Part shown: piece after piece, positions 1 to 8,900 of the stretch | Position numbering within the stretch: the first letter of the stretch is position 1 | Layout: each line of letters starts with the position of its first letter | NCBI RefSeq assembly: GCF_016428905.1 | Contig: NZ_JAELTQ010000010.1 | Span: 1 to 64,000 of the forward strand | From: Dyella sp. ASV24 | Lineage (GTDB): Bacteria > Pseudomonadota > Gammaproteobacteria > Xanthomonadales > Rhodanobacteraceae | Direction of reading: 5' to 3' | DNA: 64,000 bases | Notes under the pieces: model-generated | Databases searched by the model: none | The model's input: the letters and a program-made list of their open reading frames with translations, nothing else | What the model was told of the DNA's origin: nothing | Program-made: the position numbers and the translations under genes

Positions 1-1
1 C

Positions 2-61
2 GGGGACCGCTCATTCGCGCCCGGGCAGGCGGAGAGCCTCGGCACCTTGATTTCCTTGTAA
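2..61 (+). CDS. C-terminal tail of an unidentified protein, cut by the window edge
   Basis: This frame is open from the left edge and ends at TAA (59-61), giving a 19-residue tail ending in GQAESLGTLISL. Composition is coding-like, but the fragment is too short to name. The other two plus frames also stop nearby, so the frame choice is tentative. Confidence 0.25.
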   Translation, partial: GDRSFAPGQAESLGTLISL

Positions 62-69
62 CGCATTGA

Positions 70-96
70 AAGTAGGAGTGAATCGGCTTCCTACTT
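70..96. repeat. REP-like hairpin (GTAGGAG type)
   Basis: AAGTAGGA (70-77) and TCCTACTT (89-96) form a perfect 8-bp stem around an 11-base loop. The GTAGGAG head resembles the short extragenic palindromes common in Pseudomonas and Xanthomonadales. It lies directly after the broken aldo-keto reductase and could also act as its transcription end. A second GTAGGAG/CTCCTAC pair occurs at 53255-53336. Confidence 0.4.
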
Positions 97-126
97 ATCA
101 AAATTACACGTATCTCGGCTCAACCC

Positions 127-687
127 CTAGTACGCCTGGTTGGCCACGTAACGCGGATAGCCGTAACGGTCGGCTACGGCCAGCGACTTCATCAGGTGCC
201 AGCCGGAGAAGTTTGACACGCCCACGTAGCGGATCTTGCCTGCACGTACCAGGTCGTCGAGTGTGGAGAGCGTTTCTTCCACGGGCGTTTTTGCGTCGAA
301 GCCGTGCAATTGGAACAGGTCGATGTAGTCGGTGCCCAAGCGCTTGAGTGCCGCATCACAGGCCTTCAGCAGATGAAAGCGCGAGGAACCCACATCGTTC
401 GGTTCGTCGCTGAAGCGGAACGTGGCCTTGGTGGAAATGAGTACGCGATCGCGGCGGCCCTTGATGGCCTCGCCAAGCACCGATTCGGCGACACCGTTGG
501 AATAGATGTCCGCGCTGTCGAACATGGTGAGCCCGGCGTCGAGGCAGATGTCCACCAGTCGCTTGGCCTCAGCAACATCCGTATTGCCCCAGGCGCCGAA
601 GAAGTCGCCTTTGCCGCCAAACGTGCCGGTGCCGAAGCTGAGCACCGGCACTTTGAAGCCCGATGCACCCAGATGCCGATATTCCAT
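127..687 (-). pseudogene. Aldo/keto reductase, C-terminally truncated
   Basis: The 186 residues match the N-terminal half of an NAD(P)H-dependent aldo/keto reductase TIM barrel. GTGTFGG lies near residue 20, the catalytic-type Asp and Tyr in FDSADIYSNG near 56-65, LISTKATF near 83, and DLFQLHG with the family His near 125. KIRYVGVSNFSGWH follows near 152. Translation stops at VANQAY, exactly where intact relatives continue into the second half of a barrel of about 330-350 residues. No frame of the remaining 126 bases resumes that sequence. The start ATG at 687 follows a reasonable Shine-Dalgarno (AGGTTCCCC context). I read it as a deletion or rearrangement remnant, not a functional enzyme, because half of the barrel is missing. 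Confidence 0.75.
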
Positions 688-832
688 GGGGAACCTCTTT
701 GCGTGTGTGAGGGAGGGGGTGATGTTCTAAAGTTCAAAGATACGGAACTATGCCTGATCAGGCAAACCCATTCCCCCCCATCCTCGCGCGGGCGATGCAA
801 GGAGTTTGTGTGCGCCGCGCGGCGCCCTGCAG

Positions 833-1186
833 CTAGAGGTAGGAGGCTGCAGACCCAGGTGGTACGCGGGCCTGCCACAGGGCAAGTAGTCGGGCCATCT
901 CCGCCTTGTAATCAAAGTCCGGTTCCGGCCGTTCGTCGATCTGCTCCAGCACTTCGAATACAAAGCCGGCCTCGCCCTGGGCGCGCCAATCCGCCATGAG
1001 CGCCTTGTTGCGATGACTGCCGAGCTTCAGCTCGGTCAGGTGGCGATTGAGTGCGCCAGTCAGGTTGGTGCTCTGATCCAACAGCATTTTTCCGCTGGCC
1101 AGATTCCGGACGGCGTAGATACCCATCGGTGGCAGTGCCAGCTTGTAGGACTGAGTGAGTTCCTTGCGCCTTGTGCGATCCATCAC
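833..1186 (-). CDS. GIY-YIG nuclease family protein
   Basis: The 117-residue protein has the signature GIYAVRN at residues 22-28 followed by SGKMLL, NLTGALNRHLTELKLGSHRN and DWRAQG, the usual order in small stand-alone GIY-YIG proteins of proteobacteria. Related domains cut DNA, but the substrate of this stand-alone class is not established. The start ATG overlaps the end of the upstream DUF2239 gene (1183-1186), so the two are translationally coupled. It is the last gene of a three-gene operon read from the promoter near 2042-2071. Confidence 0.7.
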   Translation of the reverse strand: MMDRTRRKELTQSYKLALPPMGIYAVRNLASGKMLLDQSTNLTGALNRHLTELKLGSHRNKALMADWRAQGEAGFVFEVLEQIDERPEPDFDYKAEMARLLALWQARVPPGSAASYL

Positions 1187-1545
1187 GCGTTCTCTTTACC
1201 GGTGCCCTTTACCTGCACCGCAGCCCACAGTTCGTTGATGTGCGTGCGGACAGGCAGCGGCCACGAAACCATGTGCTGCTGCAATCCATCCAAATCGTTC
1301 GCGAACATGGCGCGAACGGCTTCTTCAAAGTGCGGCCGATCGCCAGCCATGTCGCGCATGTACAGGTAACACTCTTCCTTGATCCGCACAGCGCGGAATC
1401 GTCCATCCGTATCCCGGCTTGCCATTTCCACCAACAGGCGCAGGCTCGCATGGACACCGCGTGGCTGTGCTTCGAGCCACGCCCAATGACGGGGAAGCAA
1501 ACGGATCATTCGCTCGTCGTGTCGGGCTGGATGTCGGTCGTTCAT
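1183..1545 (-). CDS. DUF2239 family protein
   Basis: The 120-residue protein contains RLLPRHWAWLEAQPRGVHASLRLLVEMA, typical of the DUF2239 family, followed by a conserved C-terminal half with CYLYMRDMAGDRPHFEEA. It has no signal peptide or membrane segment, so it is predicted cytosolic. No biochemical function is known for the family. It overlaps both neighbours by four bases (ATGA-type junctions at 1542-1545 and 1183-1186), a strong sign of one transcript and coupled translation. Confidence 0.7.
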   Translation of the reverse strand: MNDRHPARHDERMIRLLPRHWAWLEAQPRGVHASLRLLVEMASRDTDGRFRAVRIKEECYLYMRDMAGDRPHFEEAVRAMFANDLDGLQQHMVSWPLPVRTHINELWAAVQVKGTGKENA

Positions 1546-2000
1546 GGCGTTCTCTCCATAAATGCTTGAGTCGTGTCCGTGAGTGGCAGGAGACGAGAGT
1601 CTTCCAGCGCCGCCGTGCGATGCCCCAGGCCCGCCAGGTAAGCACCATGCGAGGCAAAGCCTAGGAACGACTCGACGCTCCGTTGCCAGATGAGCATGGC
1701 CATGTCCCAGCGTTCATCGGGTGGCCCAATCAACAACGGGCCGCCCTCGCCGAGGAATGCGATGTCGCCACCGGACTCGTGCAGGAAAGGCAACGTGTGG
1801 TCGATGTAACGGCGAAAGGCTTCTTCACCAGTGATGGGTGAGGGCGGCGCCAATGCAGGTGTCGCGGAGTAATCCGCGATCTCGCGGAAGCGCAGCAGGT
1901 TGAGCATGACGACGCTGCCGGTCAGGCCGCGCATGACAAAGCTCCGGCCGGCGGCGTCGGTTGGCTCCAGGTAACGGGTCGAGGGCGTGGGTGGGGACAT
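1542..2000 (-). CDS. DUF1330-like domain protein
   Basis: The 152-residue cytosolic protein has VVMLNLLRFREIADYS (about 31-46), GEEAFRRYIDHTLPFLHESGGDIAFLGEGG and later MLIWQRSVESFLGFASH. This is the layout of a dimeric alpha/beta barrel of the DUF1330/EthD-like class. No function is assigned. It is the first gene of the operon. Its ATG lies about 40 bases downstream of a -10 box buried in a perfect 20-bp palindrome, so it is probably repressor-controlled. Confidence 0.65.
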   Translation of the reverse strand: MSPPTPSTRYLEPTDAAGRSFVMRGLTGSVVMLNLLRFREIADYSATPALAPPSPITGEEAFRRYIDHTLPFLHESGGDIAFLGEGGPLLIGPPDERWDMAMLIWQRSVESFLGFASHGAYLAGLGHRTAALEDSRLLPLTDTTQAFMERTP

Positions 2001-2040
2001 GGGGTGGCTCCTTGCGCCCGATCTTGGGGCTGCGGGTGCG

Positions 2041-2083
2041 AAATATACCCGGGTATATTTATCTGGGTCAATAACACCCGGGT
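2041..2083 (-). promoter_or_regulatory. Sigma70 promoter with two ACCCGGGT operators
   Basis: Read on the minus strand, TTGACC (2066-2071) and TATATT (2042-2047) are separated by 18 bases, a good sigma70 promoter for the DUF1330 operon. The -10 lies inside a perfect 20-bp palindrome (2041-2060) centred on ACCCGGGT. A second ACCCGGGT (2076-2083), within a TAAC...GTTA context, lies 29 bp upstream and flanks the -35. This arrangement suits a dimeric TetR- or MarR-type repressor occluding the promoter. The regulator is not recognised in this window. Confidence 0.65.
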
Positions 2084-2296
2084 TAAATATGCAGCAGAGG
2101 TCGATCCCTTTGCTGCTAGCTCAGCAGCCCCTGAGTCCTGCCAGCTTGCTCACCATCCCCGCCTCATCAAGCGAACTCAAAGAGGCGCGCGTCGCACGTG
2201 ACGCGACGGCGAAATACTGCGGTGGTCGCCGGTTGCTGGTGCAAAAGGGATCGCACACACTCGAGTTCGGATATCGCAACACCCTGATGGGTACCT

Positions 2297-5200
2297 ATGA
2301 CCACGGATGGTTGGAACACGACAGCTCCCGGCTTGCTCCCTTTCACGCAGATCGTCGACCGTCTGCCGGAATCCTGCTGGCATCGACGGCATGCGGATCG
2401 CTTTGAACAAAGCTATGCACTGCTGCTGGAGGGTGATCACACACTCGATGCATTGGATCTCGATGCGCCACTCGCAAATGGCGCGAAGCTGGGCGATATC
2501 GCCCTGGTGCTGGTGACCGGCCGACTGACCGTCACGGGCGCCATCTGCAGCGCCGACACGGATGGTGCCGCGGCCTTGGTGGTGCAGGGTGATCTGAAAG
2601 CCGCGAACATGATCGTCGGGGGCCAAGAGATCTACGTGGGCGGCAACCTGGAAGTCGAAGGACTGTTCTGGGGCGATTACAACCACGGCACGATAACCGT
2701 CGAAGGTCAAACGAACGCGCAATTCTGGTTGGCGACGGACGAATACCACTGCCACCTTCATGGCGGCATCCAGATCCATGGCGCACATTGGGATGACGAC
2801 TCGCACGACGCCATGCCGCCTCCGCTGTGTGGCGCAACCTTGCTGCCCTGGTTTCCAGAAGCGCTCGTCTGTCTGGATGCCGAGCCCGATGACAGCCTCA
2901 ATCAATGGCTGCGACGTGAGCGATTCGTCGAGGCCGCACGCGAAGGCCGTCCGGTACTGGTGCCGCACACGCCGAAGCCAGCATTTCCTCCGCGACTGGC
3001 CTCCGGCGCCATCACGCTGGCCAACTTACAGAGCTTGCTGCAGACGTCACTCAGTGAAGGGCCTGCCCGCAAGAACCTTGTGCAGCTCGGCACCGATCCG
3101 TTCTTTCGCCTGACCTTTCCCAATGAGGATTCCCTCGGCAGCGTCTATTTCGAAACGGGAAGCCAGCGCTATTTCGTCACGAGCGCGATGACCGAGCCGG
3201 ACTCGTGGAGCCGCGTGCTCGGCCGCAAGCCCACGCCGACACTCGTTGTGGAATTCACCAATGACACCGTGGAATCCCCGCAGTGGCGCAACTTGTCGAC
3301 TGCCGAGATCGAAGCGGAGCCGACACTACAGGCCGCATGGCGCGAGTGGTTGACCGTCGTCGCCGAAGCAGAGCCCGTATGGCAACAGTTGATGCAGAAC
3401 GTCACCGTGGAACGCATTCGCGCATTGCTCGATTTGCCCTACGTCCGCACGGATTTTGACGGCTACCGCGACGATCACGAATGGGGTGCTTACACGCTGG
3501 CCGTGCGCCAGGCCAGCGAAGGCACGCCAAAGCTCAGCCTTGGTTGGATGGGCAGTGATCAGCGCGATGAGGATGGTGATCCAGAGTATTGCTGGGCGCA
3601 TTTTGAAATCGAGACCACGGAGGATGGGTTGACGCGCGCCGCGATCGATTTCCAGCCGGCAACGTCGGGTAACCCAAAGATCTACGATGCGCGCCTGTAC
3701 CTGCGACGCCTCCCGCAGATCTGGAATGCCTTTCAGGCCATTGAAGCCACGCTTATGGCTGGGCAAAAAGCGAAGGCGCTGGCCGACACCAAGCAAACAC
3801 AGGACCGAGAAGTCGCACGGCGAGCCCGCTGGGAGGCGCAAGTGCTGCCGGCAGATGGCTGGCTGGATGTTCCGCTGCGACAGGGTGTGGAACATCCGCC
3901 GATGCAACGGTTTCGACTCGCCACGCCCTACGAAGTGCGCGAAGACATCGAAACACTCCGGTTTGACGGCGAAGCCGTCGTCTCTATCGATCACTGCCTG
4001 GATGATGACGAGCCCAGCTATTTCCTCGTAATGGACGAGGACTGCACGCTGCCATGCCTGGAACTCGACACGACGATTGGCGATATCGCAATTGCTGGTT
4101 ATCTGTTCCGCGGCAGCCTGACGCTGGAGTCACACCTGCTCGAGTTCGACAGCGACGTGTCACCGCTGTTCGTGGTCCAGGGCGATCTGTCCGCACGCAA
4201 CCTGAGCATGGGCGGCAACGTGTTCTACGTGGGCGGCGACCTGCGCTGCGAGTGCCTGTACGGTTTCTATAACCACGGAAGCCTGGTGGTGGCGGGCACG
4301 TTAAGCAGTGACATCGTGATCGCCAAGGATTTCAATATTCGCGCCACCGCGCTTGCCAGCCGCGCCTTGCTGCATGCGGATGACATCGTTAGCTTCAATA
4401 CCGTGCTCGACGCGCAAGGCAATCGCTTCCAGCGCGTCGACGGGTTTCCGTGCACCTGCCGCGTCACGGACATCCTGTCACCGGAGCTATGCAGTACTGC
4501 CATGTATTGGCAGATGTATTTCCCCGACGCATGGTCGTTGGAGCAGCGCATTCGCCATGGTGAGCAGGTGATCGATCCATCGCTGCTCGATGGATTGTTC
4601 GTGGAACTGCCCGATGCCTTGCCACGACTATTTGACTGGGTGTTCGCCAGCCCTCGACTAGCGCAGGGCAAGCTGCTCGTTCGTGGTGGTGACAACTACG
4701 ACGGTGAGGACTTCGTCTTTGCCACGATGAACGAGCAGGGTGAGCGAAGCATCGGCCTTAACCGTGGCGGTGGCTACAACTACCAGCTATTCATCCGGCA
4801 AGACGCAGAAGGTGCTTTCCATGCCTGTCACTGGGTTGCGCCGCGTGAAGGTGGTGAGCCAGCCGTGATGTTCAGCGAACCTGTCGCCTCCACGCGCTTC
4901 TCTCCCATGGCCGCCAAATACGCCTTCTATGTGGCGCTGGAGCGTCTGGCGTTCCTGCCTTATCGCGGCACGCTTGCACCCGATGCATCGGTGGAAAGCG
5001 CTATCAGCGTGCAGGCCGATATCGCCGCACTGGAACGCTACGTAGGCGACGACTATGAAGGCAAGGACACGCTGGCTTACCACCTTTACTGGCTCTGGCC
5101 CAAAGCCCAGGCGTTCTATCCGCCCGAAGCGGTCGAGGTTACCCACTTGCTGGAATGGAACGTGGTTGCGCACGCCGATAGCTGGAGTGGCAGAGACAGG

Positions 5201-5806
5201 GTCGTCGGCTACGCCAGAGCGTGCGTGCAGCGCGCCAGTGTATTCGGCCACGTGCTGCGCCATCCGGATCGGTTCCTGCAGTCACTGCAGGTGATCGCTG
5301 CTAACCAGAGCGGCAGCGATGAAACGCTGCAGCTACTTGATACGGCAGCCGAGTGTCTTGCTTTGCAAGCAAGCGTCAAAGCACTGCTGGAGACGCGGCG
5401 CAAGCGGGGTTATCTGCTGCATGAGTTGGGCCGCCACGAAGATGCACGCTCGTTCAATCGCAGCTTGCTGGCTGACGCTGAGGCACAACTTGGCCGCGAT
5501 GATGCGTGGCTCCCACCCTTGCTGGTCAATCTTGCGCAGAACAGTTATGAGCTGGAGGATCTGGCGGACGCCGAGGCCTGCCTTCGCAGGACTCTCGACA
5601 TTGGCAACCGACATCACGATAGCTGGGCGATCGATCAAGCGTTATTCCAGCTGGGTGTTCTGAGCCACGAACGGGGGCGGGACGACGTCGCCAGGCGTTA
5701 TTTCGAACAGCGACAGGAGCATGCGCAGTCCACGGGCAACAAACGATTGGTCGCAGCCGCAGAAGAATCGCTGGCCGAATGGAAGCGGCGGTCGGAACAG
5801 ATGTAG
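2297..5806 (+). CDS. Large protein with duplicated bactofilin-like beta-helix blocks and C-terminal TPRs
   Basis: The product has 1169 residues, no signal peptide and an acidic composition. Two related blocks occur. Residues about 40-140 contain LVVQGDLKAANMIVGGQEIYVGGNLEVEG followed by YNHGTITVEG. Residues about 575-675 contain FVVQGDLSARNLSMGGNVFYVGGDL followed by YNHGSLVVAG. Short GD/GG-punctuated strands of this kind are typical of right-handed beta-helices of the bactofilin / polymer-forming cytoskeletal class. Each block is followed by a globular region with WFPEAL or YFPDAW, supporting an internal duplication of the whole unit. Residues about 1030-1165 carry helical TPR-like repeats (LGRHEDARSF, LEDLADAEACL, RGRDDVARRYF). 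Function is unknown. A scaffold or an immunity-type role is conceivable but unproven. A Rho-independent terminator follows at 5886. Confidence 0.7.
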   Translation: MTTDGWNTTAPGLLPFTQIVDRLPESCWHRRHADRFEQSYALLLEGDHTLDALDLDAPLANGAKLGDIALVLVTGRLTVTGAICSADTDGAAALVVQGDLKAANMIVGGQEIYVGGNLEVEGLFWGDYNHGTITVEGQTNAQFWLATDEYHCHLHGGIQIHGAHWDDDSHDAMPPPLCGATLLPWFPEALVCLDAEPDDSLNQWLRRERFVEAAREGRPVLVPHTPKPAFPPRLASGAITLANLQSLLQTSLSEGPARKNLVQLGTDPFFRLTFPNEDSLGSVYFETGSQRYFVTSAMTEPDSWSRVLGRKPTPTLVVEFTNDTVESPQWRNLSTAEIEAEPTLQAAWREWLTVVAEAEPVWQQLMQNVTVERIRALLDLPYVRTDFDGYRDDHEWGAYTLAVRQASEGTPKLSLGWMGSDQRDEDGDPEYCWAHFEIETTEDGLTRAAIDFQPATSGNPKIYDARLYLRRLPQIWNAFQAIEATLMAGQKAKALADTKQTQDREVARRARWEAQVLPADGWLDVPLRQGVEHPPMQRFRLATPYEVREDIETLRFDGEAVVSIDHCLDDDEPSYFLVMDEDCTLPCLELDTTIGDIAIAGYLFRGSLTLESHLLEFDSDVSPLFVVQGDLSARNLSMGGNVFYVGGDLRCECLYGFYNHGSLVVAGTLSSDIVIAKDFNIRATALASRALLHADDIVSFNTVLDAQGNRFQRVDGFPCTCRVTDILSPELCSTAMYWQMYFPDAWSLEQRIRHGEQVIDPSLLDGLFVELPDALPRLFDWVFASPRLAQGKLLVRGGDNYDGEDFVFATMNEQGERSIGLNRGGGYNYQLFIRQDAEGAFHACHWVAPREGGEPAVMFSEPVASTRFSPMAAKYAFYVALERLAFLPYRGTLAPDASVESAISVQADIAALERYVGDDYEGKDTLAYHLYWLWPKAQAFYPPEAVEVTHLLEWNVVAHADSWSGRDRVVGYARACVQRASVFGHVLRHPDRFLQSLQVIAANQSGSDETLQLLDTAAECLALQASVKALLETRRKRGYLLHELGRHEDARSFNRSLLADAEAQLGRDDAWLPPLLVNLAQNSYELEDLADAEACLRRTLDIGNRHHDSWAIDQALFQLGVLSHERGRDDVARRYFEQRQEHAQSTGNKRLVAAAEESLAEWKRRSEQM

Positions 5807-5885
5807 TCGCGGGTCAGCGACGCTTTTGCAACGCAGCAAGCATCCTGATGCAAAAGCGCGTTACAGTCCCGGGGCGTCCTGAGGC

Positions 5886-5913
5886 AAGGGTCACCATCGC
5901 GTGGCCCTTTTTT
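5886..5913 (+). terminator. Rho-independent terminator after the beta-helix gene
   Basis: AAGGGTCAC (5886-5894) pairs with GTGGCCCTT (5901-5909) through one G-U pair around a six-base loop. The run TTTTTT occupies 5908-5913. It lies 80 bases after the stop at 5806. Confidence 0.75.
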
Positions 5914-5923
5914 GGGCAGGGTA

Positions 5924-5938
5924 TTTAGATCGATCCAA
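5924..5938 (+). promoter_or_regulatory. Operator-like motif upstream of the GH92 gene
   Basis: TTTAGATCGATCCAA is close to the palindrome TTTAGATCGATCTAAA and lies about 42-56 bases before the GH92 ATG. A related half-site TTAGATCAA follows at 5947-5955. The first 11 bases recur on the minus strand at 58854-58864 upstream of the phospholipase gene, suggesting a shared regulator, perhaps LacI-type. No such regulator gene is seen in the window. Confidence 0.4.
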
Positions 5939-5979
5939 TTTTGTGGTTAGATCAACCAGCGACAGCGAGGGTAGGGGAA

Positions 5980-8900
5980 ATGCGGAAAGTGCGGATGGAC
6001 ATGAGCCGTTGCATGTTGGGTGTTGCCATTTCCCTAAGTCTCGCGGGCGTCGCGCACAGCGCGGCAACCACTCCGGGCTTCGCCACCTCATTCGAGGCGG
6101 GCGATGCCCAGCCGGTATCGGCCAGCGTCCAAGGCTGGCGAATGAGCGTGGTACCCGGCCCCGGCAAAGAGGAATCCCTCACCTCTCGGCCGGGCGCCGG
6201 CTTTACCGGTATCCGTAGCCTGCGTTACGACGCCGATGCCGTTACGGAAGCGCGCGAGCGACGCGCCACGCTTTATCGACTGAAGCAGCCCGTGACAGCC
6301 TCCACCCATTTGTCCTATGTGGTGCTCCCCGCGGATGCCTCTGGGCAGGCGCGCGGTTACGCGCAATACGTAGCGGTCGATCTGGTCTTTGCTGACGGGA
6401 CGCGCCTATCCGCGCTCAATGTCATGGATCAGCACCGCGTGCACGCGAGCGCTGCGGCACAGGGTAGCTCCCGTGTACTGCATGACAATCAGTGGAACGC
6501 TCTGGATATCGATGTAGGCGCAGTGGCCGCCGGTAAAACCGTGGTCGCTATGGAGCTGGTTGAGGATGCACCCAAAGGTACGGAAGCGTTTCACGGTTAC
6601 CTCGATGACCTGCGCCTTGTTGATGTAGCACCCGCCCGCGCAGATGCTGCGCCCAACACCTTTGTGGATACGCGACGCGGCACGAATGCCAATGCGCACT
6701 TCTCACGCGGCAACAACGTTCCTGCGGTAGCGCTGCCGCACGGCTTCAACTTCTGGACGCCCACCACACAGGCAGGCTCCGACTGGATTTACCAGTATCA
6801 GGATCGCAACGGTGCTGATAACCATCCGCGCATCCAGGCGTTTGCGCTAAGTCACGAGCCAAGCCCGTGGATGGGGGATCGGCAGACCTTCCAGATCATG
6901 CCTGCCGCCACGGCATCCGGTGCGCCACCGCTGGATCGTGACGCGCGTTCGCTTGGCTTCACGCACGATCACGAGATCGCACGCGCCGACCTTTATCAAG
7001 TCACATTCGACAACGGCATCACCGCCGCGATGACGCCGACCAACCATGCAGCCATGATGCGCTTCACCTTCACGGGTGACCGCGCGCAACTGGTGTTCGA
7101 CAATCGCAACGACAAGGGCGGCATCGAGCTGGACGCAGAGCACGGCAGCATCAGTGGCTACTCGGATGTAGCGAGCCGCTTGTCGACCGGCGCTACGCGG
7201 CTGTTCTTCTACGCAAGCTTCGATCGCCCAGTCACAGAGAGCGGCCGGCTGAGTGGGCAGGGGCGTGATCATGTGGCCGCATGGTTCGGGTTCGACACCC
7301 GAGCCAATAAAACCGTAACCATGCGCATCGCTACCTCGCTGATTAGCCTGGACCAGGCCAAGCGCAATCTCGCGCAGGAGATTGCCAGCGACGACACCTT
7401 CGATACCGTGCAGGCCCGTGCTGCACAGCGTTGGAACGAGATGCTCGGCCATATCGAAATCCCTGGCGCCAGTGTAGGCGACAAGGTCACGCTGTACTCC
7501 AACCTCTATCGCCTGTTCCTGTATCCGAACGAGGCTTTCGAAAATGTGGGCACGCCGCAGCACCCCGATTATCGTTACGCGAGTCCGTTCTCAACGGCCA
7601 CCGGCACGAGCACGTCAACGCAAACCGGCGCGCGCATACTGGCCGGCAAGCCTTATGTGAACAACGGCCTGTGGGACACCTACCGCACCGCGTGGCCCGC
7701 CTACGCCTTGCTCACGCCGAAACAAGCGGGCGAGATGATTGATGGCTTCGTACAGCAGTACCGCGACGGGGGCTGGATCGCACGCTGGTCCTCGCCCGGT
7801 TACGCGGACCTTATGGTCGGCACCAGCGCCGATGTGGCTTTTGCCGACGCGTGGAACAAGGGTATCCGCAACTTCGATGTGCGCTCGTTCTATCAGGCGG
7901 CCCTGAAGGACGCGACCGTAGTCAGCGACATACCTGGAGCGGGTCGCAAGGGCATCGCTCGATCGGTGTTCAAAGGCTATGTCGATAACAGTACCGACGA
8001 GGGCTTGTCATGGTCGATGGCAGGCTATCTCAACGATTTCGGCATCGCTGAACTCGCACAGACGCTGTCTGTTGATCACGATGCTACAGATCCCTACGCG
8101 GCGAACTATGCAGACGACGCCCGCTATTTCCATAGCCGCTCGCTCAACTACATCCATCTATTCGACGCAGCGACGGGCTTCTTCGTGGGGCGAAAGCCGG
8201 ATGGCGCATGGCGCGTCGATGCCGAACACTTCGATCCCCTGGCCTGGGGTGGCGACTACACCGAGACCAACGCCTGGAACATGGCCTTCGATGGCGTGCA
8301 GGATGGGCAGGGGTTGGCCAACCTCTACGGCGGCATCGACGGCTTGGCAAAGAAGCTTGATGCTTTCTCTGCGGCCGGCAATCAGTTTCACACGGGGGCC
8401 TACGGAGACATCATCCACGAGATGCTGGAAGCGCGCGATGTGCGCATGGGCCAGTACGGCCACAGCAACCAGCCGTCGCATCACATCCTCTACATGTACG
8501 ACCTGGCCGGCCAGCCCTGGAAAACGCAGGACAAGGTGCGTGACGCCTTGTCACGTCTCTACGTAGGCAGCGAGATCGGGCAGGGCTACCCCGGTGACGA
8601 AGACAATGGCGAGATGTCCGCCTGGTGGGTGTTCAGTGCGGCAGGTTTCTATCCACTGCGCATGGGTACGCCGACGTATGCCATCGGCGCACCGTACTTC
8701 CCGCACATGATCATCCACCTGGACAACGGCAAGACCATCGACATCCGTGCGCCCGAGGTAAGCGACCGCAACCGCTACATCCAGGGCGTGACGCTCAACG
8801 GCAAGCCGTATGACCGTAGTTGGCTGTCACATGCCGATCTTGCAAAGGGTGCCGTGCTCGACTTCCGCATGGGGGATGCACCCTCGGCTTGGGGCAGCGC

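Noticed and set aside
2177-2968. 263-codon minus-strand frame antisense to the beta-helix gene
   Set aside because: The opposite strand has repeated beta-helix motifs and continuous coding over 3.5 kb.
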